Shown: one piece after another, positions 55,821-64,000 of the stretch
Numbering within the stretch: position 1 is the stretch's first letter
How the letters are laid out: each line of letters starts with the position of its first letter
Source of the DNA: Perca fluviatilis
Taxonomy: Eukaryota; Chordata; Actinopteri; Perciformes; Percidae
DNA length: 64,000 nucleotides
Reading direction: 5' to 3'
NCBI RefSeq assembly: GCF_010015445.1
Contig: NC_053118.1
Span: 21,813,937-21,877,936 of the forward strand
Translations under genes and position numbers: made by a program
The notes under the pieces: generated by a model
What the model was told of the DNA's origin: nothing
The model's input: only the letters and a program-made list of their open reading frames with translations
Database searches by the model: none

Positions 55821-58800
55821 TCAGGCCCTGTGCTCCACTGGCTGTTGCAGACACACTTCGCTACCAGCTGATACGATGGGGAGTCTGTTGTCCATGTGGT
55901 AACTGATCAGGTGACTCACACTTTCAAAGCGATGGTCTTTTGTACGGACCTAAAAAGCAAAAAAAAAAAAGTATTAAAGGCAAGTAAAAATACATGCACA
56001 AGTATGTGTCAGGAAAACACTACTTACAAAATGGCCCTTGCCCATTCATGCTTCCCCCTCCCCTTTATAATCTCTCCTGCCCCTGTAATATCTTCCTTGA
56101 CTCACCACTCCTTCTGGGTCGACTAGTAGCAAGTGTTTAGCCTGACCCCCCTGCTGTCCCGTGAGGACGTACTGTCCAGGCGTGGTCCCAGACTCTCGCA
56201 CCAGGAAGTCTCCATCGCGGGTCAGCAGCCTCTCTGCTTCCCTGCGACTTAAACTACCATGGAACCAGGTCTCGCACTGCAACTGCTGCACCAGAGGGGG
56301 TGCTGTTGTCACTGAGCTTGGGCCACCGTGCCCAGAGACCCCCAGGGCATCATCAAATGGCTCTTGAAAAATAAATACACAGTTGTATTATTGTATTTAT
56401 CTGTTGAAAACCTCACATGTATGTATAAAGGAAAAAAGATATCTTCTGCATTACCTTGTCTATGTGAACAACATTATTTGACAGTTGCATGCTATACACT
56501 GATAGTGGACTGTGTCTTTAATGTGAAAAGCTTTACACAGTCAACCAATCATGTTACACTAAATGCCCCTGTAATAGACAAAGGCTCTCTAATTCCCTTA
56601 TCTTGCTCCAACACTGCCTTCTGTGGGCAACTCTAGTCTTCAATTAGCCTGTCATAAGGAATGAACAGTACACCATACTCTGCTCATCTCCTCAGTCAAT
56701 AATTAACACTTATTCTTTCCACATGGTTGGATTTGTGTTACCAGTAATTCTGGTCATTTTGATAACAACCCACACATCTTGTCATTTACAAGAAATCATC
56801 ATCATCACCTTTTCCAGTTATTTAGTTTCCCTGCACTACTTCAGTGTTTTTTAGACAGCAGTCCAAATGATATTCCCAACACAGCATAGATAGACTTGGG
56901 TAAGGCACTTACTCATGTCAAAAGCATCTCTGTGAGCATTTCCATTAGCTGCAACTGGGGGGCGGGGTTTGTCCACATTGACATATGAAGGGTCATCAAA
57001 CAGTTCCCGTCCCCCTTCTTTAGCACCCACTAGAAAACAAATAGACATCAGTGACCTTGGCATATCTTTCCGTTTTCTCACCAGACAGACAGACACTCAC
57101 CTGGTATAGGAGGCAGAGGCTGCTTGTGAATGTCATTCTGGCCTGGCTGTCCATAAGGCTGCAAGCACAGAAGCATATAAACAAATAATGAGTCATAGCC
57201 ACATGTGGCCATACTCTTGTGTAACAAGAAATACAAACAAATTCCTATTAAAAGGGTTATAAAAGGTTTATGATGATTTGTCTACCACACACCGAGCGAC
57301 TACTACTATTGCCTTTTCATTTTCTAGGCTGAGAACTAGGAAATTGTGACACATGCAGTACTTAAATTCCTTACAAGTGTATCATCCCTTAACTGCAGTA
57401 GGAGTACTGTTTGGGTGTGTTGAAGCATGTGTATGAGTATCTCATCCCCCTGTTGTGTTTACGTGCACTTTTCTCACCAGCGTTGCACCTGGGCGGGTCC
57501 TCATGTCAATCAGTCCACCAGGCGGAGGCTGTTTTCCAGGGAAATTATTATAGTAAGGGACATCAGGAGGTGGAGCAGACTCATCATCTTCTTCCTCCCA
57601 TGCAGAGCCGTCAAACGGAGCCATTCTAAGAAAAGGGGTGATACAAAAGCAGACACAGAAACAGAATATGGGTGACAAAATACAAACACAAGCTCAAGTT
57701 TTGGGCTCATGTTAGTGACATTTTTCACATTTACCTGTCATGAGGTGTGACCAGTTTGGGGGGGTTCTTTAGGTACTGTTTGAAACGCAATTCAAAGGCC
57801 TGGCCGATGGTGCTGATGACTTCCTGGGCTAAACCCTCTGAGCACTCAAGGATATGACATGCTGAAGGAGAGGAGGCAAAAATGATTAATAAGGAAGCTG
57901 CAGCAACATGTATTTGAATGAAATATGAACTCAGCTAGACAAATATATCGACCTGCAGTTTAATATTGTGTATGCATGTGCATTTTCAGCAACAGTACAT
58001 TCATGTACATGTGCCTTGCTCAAGGACACATGGGCAGGAATTACTGACAAAGAAAGAGTGGATGTCACATGTCATGTCACTTTACCCTCTCTAGTTTGAT
58101 CTTAAATTGCAGAATTGCATAGAAAACATGGACAATATTTACAGTGGTGTTGAATGTCTTTAGAACCTTAATGTACATGATGTAATCCCATTTCTTTTCA
58201 CTTGTTGTTGTTTTCACCAAGAACGTGTTTTTTCCTCCATTCACCATCATTACATGGGCAAGCCACATATAGCACATAAGCATGAATAAAGCAGAATATG
58301 CCAAACAGTTAAAAAAAAGGTCCTGTTCCTTGCTGGTCCTGTCTATTTTGTGGTGAATGTACTGTTTCTTCCTTCACTCCGCACACTGGTTCTGTAATGT
58401 CTCAGCTCCAGTGGGCGGCGTCAAATTCAAAAGGAGAGTAAAAAATGAATAGAGCCATATCATTTATTTAATAGGATTCATTTATATTTTAGTAAAATGG
58501 CTTGTTGGCATTTATTTGCAGTATTTGCAGAAAGTGCAATTTAAAAACCTGTTTTACCAGCCAATGAGATTGAATGTAGAGAGAACATTTGTAACTCATG
58601 TACAGAAGGATTATGGTCAGAGTTCTGCTCAAACCAAGGGCCTGAAAAGTTCAACATCACTTTAATATGGTTTTGTTTGAAAGTGTCTATTTTTGTCAGA
58701 TGCTGCCTGAGTGAATGTGTCATTTTGCTGTTTCTGCTCACCTCTCTGGTTGACTGGGTCTTTGGCCACATATGCTACGTACTCAGCCGTATCCTAAGGG

Positions 58801-61800
58801 AGACAGGGTAAGACAGTTAGGGGAGGAAGGGAAGGGGAGAAAAAAATTGAGAGGAACAAGTGAAGGGCAGGTTTAGGATAGAAATGTTGAAAAGAAGTAG
58901 AAAAAGATGAAGCAAAAGATGCAGTCTTTAAGTCGTAACAGAAGTTAAAAACATACATTGAGCTGAAAGAGAAATGACAGTAAGTAACAAGATCAAGCTT
59001 GGAAGAGAAGGACTGCAAGCCAGTGAAGCAGCAATGGAGTGAGTGGCATTCATAGGAACTGACAATGACAGAAGACAGGAAGGAAGGATATGCAGGCTGA
59101 AGAAAGATGGAAAAAGGCCAGAGTGAGATTTGAGCTGAATGAGAGAGAGTGACTCACTGGGTCTCCTCCAGAGGCGAAGGAGATGGACTGCATGTGATGA
59201 TTGGCGATTATCTGTGGAGAAAAAGACAGAGACAGAGAGAGGGTAGAGGGAAGAGAGAGACAGAAGGAGAGCACGTGGGTGACATGACGTATGTGGGAAG
59301 TGAGATGAAAGCATGTGGATGGAGAGACAAATGTGGAATCATTACTGAGAAAAGTGCTTTTTCCCCTTCATTGAGCGGCATCAACTGTAGCAGAGATAAA
59401 AACTAAGTGGGACAATGGATGGAACACCTTTTGTCTGCAACAACCGCCCATGCTGGATCAATAAGAACATTAACACCTGCTAATGCTCAGTGAACAATAT
59501 GTGGTCTACATCCAAGGCTTTATTTGTGAATGGAGATACGTGCATGGCATGTGTCTTTATGCTACATGTTATTGTGTGTGCACTGCACTGCTGTATACCA
59601 TCTCCCCAAAGAAACTAACATTGTTCAGCAGCTATTAACTCATAGGCGAGGATCACATCTAGTGCATGGATTCTTTGTCCATACCCGATTGGGGCAGGGC
59701 TGTAATTTCTCAAAAGTCCCCCAGGCTTGAATCTGATCAGATTCGCGCAAATTTCCTGTTTTAATTTTTTTAATTAAATGCAGACCTTATAGTCTATGTA
59801 ATGTCATGAATAATGTATGGGCTGTGTAACGCTGTGTGTGACCGCCATCTTCTGGATATCTAATCAACTTACACACATGGATTAAGAAAGCAGTGAAAAT
59901 TTTATTTATTTATTTATTTATTTTATTTAATTTATTTTTTTAAATCGGGCTCGGGCCCAAAACTGCTGCCGTTGTTCGGGTCAGGCTTGGAGAGAAACGT
60001 TGCAGGTTCAGGTAGGGTCGGGCCTGATTTTTTGGGCCCGATCATAGCTCTAATCACGTCCTGCCCTGTGGCGATGCAGGAATTTACACGCACTGCATTA
60101 TTATTTGCACTGCATCCAGAATAAATGAGGCAAACAAAGTGTAGAAGCTCTAGATTATCTGGGCATCTCCAAAAGGTCACGACGTACAGTGCGCTGATGA
60201 TCAAATCACAGAAATAATACCTTGAGTTAGATTGTGGTTTATTAAGATATTTCCTTGATGTCAAAGTCAATTTAAAATCATTTAGGTCTGTAAAATTTCA
60301 GTTAACTAAAATCTGATTATATCACTCATTCATTAATTAAAGCGTGAAAGCAGTGGGATTAATGTCCATGCATCTTTTAAAACATATCCTCTGAAATGAT
60401 CATACAACTAACTGTGGGCAGGTAATTCAGATTAGTAGATAATATGATCAACAATAACATATACAATACAATACATACTGAAGCAAGCTTCCAAAAGACA
60501 AATAATATAACATGTTTATAATGGTGATGATAAGAAAATGTACAACAAATTGCCATTCTATAGCTCATCTTCAAAAAGTAAGTATAATCCTTAAATCCAC
60601 ATGAAACCCCTGACATCCTCAGGTTTACTCTCCTTCAGTAAACTGCACAGGATAAGTGTTCTCTGGATACCAAACATACCTCTGGCTACAACAGAGCTCT
60701 AACAATCAGATGCATCTCTGACTCACAGTCAAATCTCTGCCGATCAGGGACAAATCTACCCAACACAGACACCGTTTTTGAGCAAAAATACACACAAAAG
60801 CAGCTACAAGAGTGAGCTGTTTTCAGTCTAACCTGTTTGCAGTCGGAGGCAAGCAGATTGAGGCTGCTGGTCGAGATGGTGAGGTTGATTGTCATGCCGG
60901 CAAACTGCAGGTTACTCTTCCCCAGGATGGATGTCATACAGCGAGAGGAAGGCTGCGAAGGACAGGGATGCGGTCCATTAAGAAACAAACAAACAAGGTG
61001 CACAAACAACAATACATTATTTTTTTTACTTCAACAATTCCCAATAGCCCATTGAGTCTTCCCTGCCTGTGCATGAGCCTGTGGGTGTATGTGTGGAAAT
61101 GCCTGTGAGTGTGTGGGAGTGGAAGAACAGCTGCAATTGTGAAAGTGATCCTGTCTCCAAGGCCATCTGTGACCAATGTGGAGTAGACAGAACAGTTCAC
61201 ATACTGAAGGCTGGGCCAAGAGCATCACGCAGACCACGCCAGCATTAATGTGCCAGCCCGTTTATCCCAATCCTCCTCCTGTTCTTATGGCTTTCGTCCG
61301 TATCGGTTCCAGAATATTTGGCGCACGCTGTGAGAAAAACAGCATCGGGGCAGGATGCACATGCTCAGCCACATTAACCTCAGTCTAGCCAAATCAGAGG
61401 GACTAGACTAGTTTAATCTATTCTAGTTTACATCCTTTAACTGTATTTTGTCTGGTGTGCCAGACATTCCTTGGTCAAATCCTACTATGGCAACAGGCCG
61501 CTAGATTTAGCCACCTGTTTTATGGACTGTTTGGGTGGATGCTTTTAGTTTGACAGAAATACTGTGCACAGGCACACACAGTCTTTACACAGCAGACTGT
61601 TGGCTGTGTCTGCTTATCTGCAGTGCTTCTTTGGCCTGACACTGGCTCCACACAAGTTACTACTCAACCTCTCCAGCCTCCCTTGTGACAAGAGGGCGGG
61701 AAAAAGGGAGAACAGAGAGTGATTGGTAATTACCTGCGAGTAGCCCCCTAACCGCAGAAGTGTACAGTCATCCTAAATCAAGATCTATGTTTGTGTGTGT

Positions 61801-62266
61801 GTGTGTGTGTAAGGGAGAGCGTGTGACTAAATAGCCAACTGACCACAGAGTGGACAATCAAGCTAAATCTAGCTCTTATCCAACAAACCCTTCCCACTGC
61901 CACCCACTTAAGCCGCATAAATAAATAATGCTCTGTAAGGGTGTGTACATGCTGTGTACCTTTCTCCTGCGCTGGGCTCCTTTGGCTCCGGGCACGGCCT
62001 CGCACACCACAGAGATTGCCTCCCTGCAACATCGACAACATGCAAGTGATGCAATAGCATGTCATTTACCCCCACACCTGTCTCCAGAATCACAATTATT
62101 TGGATTAAATGAGATCTGGCAGTGGGTGATTGAATTTATCCCCCCTAAACTGTGCTCGTCTTTGCCATGGAGACAAACATTACCACGGAAACCAAAAGGA
62201 AACCACCAGGATTCCAGAACATTCTAATTTAGGGGCAGTGAAGGCCACACACACACAATACAAACA

Positions 62267-62305
<39 letters not shown>

Positions 62306-62308
62306 GAA

Positions 62309-62407
<99 letters not shown>

Positions 62408-63480
62408 ACTCAGAGAGAAACAGGCAAGCCAGGAAAAAAGAGCAGAAGCTGGACAGAAGCATATGAGAGGTGAGTGGTATGTCTCTAAGTCTGACCACAC
62501 TTTTACCATCTCGCCCCCCACATGCACAAACAAGAAATTGAATGGCAGAAGCCAGTAACCGATGAGCAGTGTGTAATCTCACCTCGTGACCTGAGTTCTG
62601 GTGTTAAAGTCCAGCGCTCGCATTGACTGTAGCACCTCCACGCAACCCATGTACTGCCCAGGAAACAGGAAGGCAACACATTAGCATCAGACATATCCTG
62701 CTTGTCTGTCCCATCGGACAGATGGAACACAACAGATGAAGAAAGCAACAGCAGTTTCCTTATTTCTGTTTCAGTTTCTAAAAATGTGAATGAAGGTGTG
62801 TATATTTGCAAAGAAACTGTCTGGAAAAGGGGATGTGTAATTATGTATTTTAGTTAGGGGTTAGTGAGAGTGTGCCAGTCACGTACCCGTACACTGTAGG
62901 AAACACCGGCAGTGCTGACCACATTGTCGGAGTGCAGCCAGCCGCGGGTGGGCTTGTTGACAAAGGAGCCATGGCGCGTCCACTCATCTCCTCCAAGCTG
63001 CCCTCCTTCCACCCGTGCCCTCCTGGACGCCCCTCCCAGCCGGTTCATATCCTGCAGAGGAGGTCGAGGAGGGGGAGAAGGAGCGGTTAAAGGGGGAATT
63101 GGGTGATGAAATGGAGGGGAGGAGCTAGAGCTGCTCCGGTCATCCCCAGAGGACTCAACAGGGGCATGTGGCTGCTGTGGCCTGCTCGAGGCCTTGAGTC
63201 CTGGGAGAAGAGTGGCAGATACACCCAGGCGAAGGGATCCCATCCTGGGGAAGAAGGAGCAGAGGGTGGTGGGGCTGTTCTCAGCTGGGCGGGGAGAAGA
63301 AGGGGCCAAGATGGGAGTGAGAGACGAGGAGGATAGAGAAGAAGGTAAACCAGGGGAGGGAGTGAGCGGGGTGGCAGGACTGGAAGGAGGGAACGATGAC
63401 GGATTGGAGTTTGTTTCATCAGTTGAGCTCAGCGATTCACTCCGAAAGTGGGTGTACTTGGTTTTTGGGACAAGCTCCAT
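55821..63480 (-). CDS. shc1: SHC-transforming protein 1, p66-type long isoform
   Basis: Cytoplasmic adaptor that couples phosphotyrosine receptors to GRB2/SOS and Ras; the long isoform also acts in oxidative-stress signalling. Twelve coding exons join in frame: 62887-63480, 62583-62653, 61960-62023, 60833-60952, 59158-59211, 58742-58793, 57735-57861, 57478-57625, 57101-57158, 56913-57029, 56106-56362 and 55821-55949, giving 596 residues. The CH2 region (1 to about 144) keeps [12 protein letters not shown] with Cys74, equivalent to human Cys59. Met145 (63046-63048) is the p52 start. The PTB domain spans about 165-355. CH1 carries the tandem Tyr385-Tyr386 (YYNNF) and Tyr445 (DDPSYVNV) GRB2 sites. 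The SH2 domain (about 500-590) has FLVRES with Arg524. The Met used for human p46 is not present. An acceptor-like cactgcag lies 8 nt before the first ATG, so an upstream untranslated exon is likely. Confidence 0.97.
59940..60050. repeat. Short inverted repeat rich in 'gggcccga'
   Basis: 'ctcgggcccaaa' near 59948 and its approximate inverse 'tttgggcccgat' near 60031 flank about 80 bp of G-rich sequence in a shc1 intron. It looks like a remnant of a teleost DNA element, but the family is not identified. Confidence 0.4.
62269..62404. repeat. Poly(A) and (CA)n compound repeat in shc1 intron 2
   Basis: Two A-tracts of roughly 33 and 38 bp are separated by short CA repeats and followed by a (CA)n tract of about 45 bp. 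Lys-rich and Phe-rich frames across it are not genes. Confidence 0.9.
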
Positions 63481-64000
63481 AATGAATCTGCAGTGTCAGT
63501 TTTTATATCCGCACAAGTCCACACAGGCTCTAGTGATTCAATCAAAGTCTCTTTGTCTCAGTATTCAAAGTCATCTGTCTGTCTTCCTCAGCGTAAGTGC
63601 GGCATCCATCTGTCTGGTTGTCTGTCCTCCGCTCATTACCAGGCAGCCGAAACCAAACTGCTTTAAAACCGGCTTTACCCACAATGAAAGCAGAATGAGA
63701 AAAGGCGCAGAGGAAAAGTGGGGTGTCCCAGTTAACGGCAGAATGCAGATGAAAAAGTTAGTTTGTAGTGCACCAGTGCAGATCATGTTGTCAGCAGTTC
63801 ACTTTTGAATCCGCATGAATGTTCATTGTGTTCCCAGGGACTGATGATGGCACAGTCTTAGCTCTCCACAAAGTGTTCATCTTGGTGTTTTTGCCATAAT
63901 GTAAAACAATATCTGTGAGTATCTTGTCTTAACTTAATAGCCTCTCAGGGAGGGCCAGCTATCCAGCTGTCGGCAGCACCATGGAGAATCAACACAAGTG
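63481..64000 (-). other. shc1 5' flank
   Basis: Sequence upstream of the p66-type ATG. It contains a TATAAAA word about 25 nt above the ATG, too close to act as the promoter for that ATG, and an acceptor-like cactgcag. The first exon probably lies above this stretch or beyond the window. Confidence 0.4.

Noticed and set aside
63502..63508. TATAAAA word upstream of shc1 as its promoter
   Set aside because: It lies about 25 nt above the ATG, which would place the start at or after the ATG. A splice acceptor there is the better reading.
63194..63808. 204-codon + strand frame
   Set aside because: It is antisense to the first coding exon of shc1, which is strongly supported by homology.

Overview
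This window is teleost fish genomic DNA. The genes are spliced vertebrate genes with GT-AG introns. There are long (CA)n/(TG)n microsatellites, two tRNA-derived SINEs with target-site duplications, several non-autonomous hAT-type elements, and truncated LINEs of kinds common in ray-finned fish. All calls come from reading the sequence and from remembered family sequences; no database search was run.

Layout. Positions 1-4040 are upstream flank with microsatellites and one interspersed repeat. chrnb2 (neuronal nicotinic acetylcholine receptor beta-2) lies on the + strand: GC-rich promoter/leader at about 4050-4396, six coding exons from 4397 to 21335, and a 3' UTR that probably reaches about 23595. 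Every other gene is on the minus strand. Three small S100 EF-hand genes follow: an S100A1-like gene (24830-25249, non-coding first exon near 26171), a second S100 (28104-28511) and a third (34960-36917). Next come pbxip1 (40658-48740, non-coding first exon near 51296), lenep (52431-52625, one coding exon) and shc1 (55821-63480, twelve coding exons encoding the long p66-type isoform). From 28.5 to 34.9 kb the DNA is gene-poor and holds a nested DNA transposon.

The gene content matches the human 1q21-q22 neighbourhood (CHRNB2, S100 cluster, PBXIP1, SHC1, LENEP), so this is a conserved vertebrate synteny block. The genes do not form one pathway. CHRNB2 is a ligand-gated cation channel subunit. 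S100 proteins are calcium-sensing dimers. PBXIP1 is a membrane/microtubule-associated regulator of PBX and oestrogen receptor. SHC1 is a phosphotyrosine adaptor for Ras/MAPK signalling. LENEP is a tiny protein known from mammalian lens.

The most notable observations are a probable fish lenep gene, a REST/RE1-like site in the chrnb2 promoter, a pbxip1 donor site built from the first repeats of a ~188-bp microsatellite, a large Lys/Glu/Trp-rich expansion in PBXIP1, and loss of the p46 start codon in fish SHC1.
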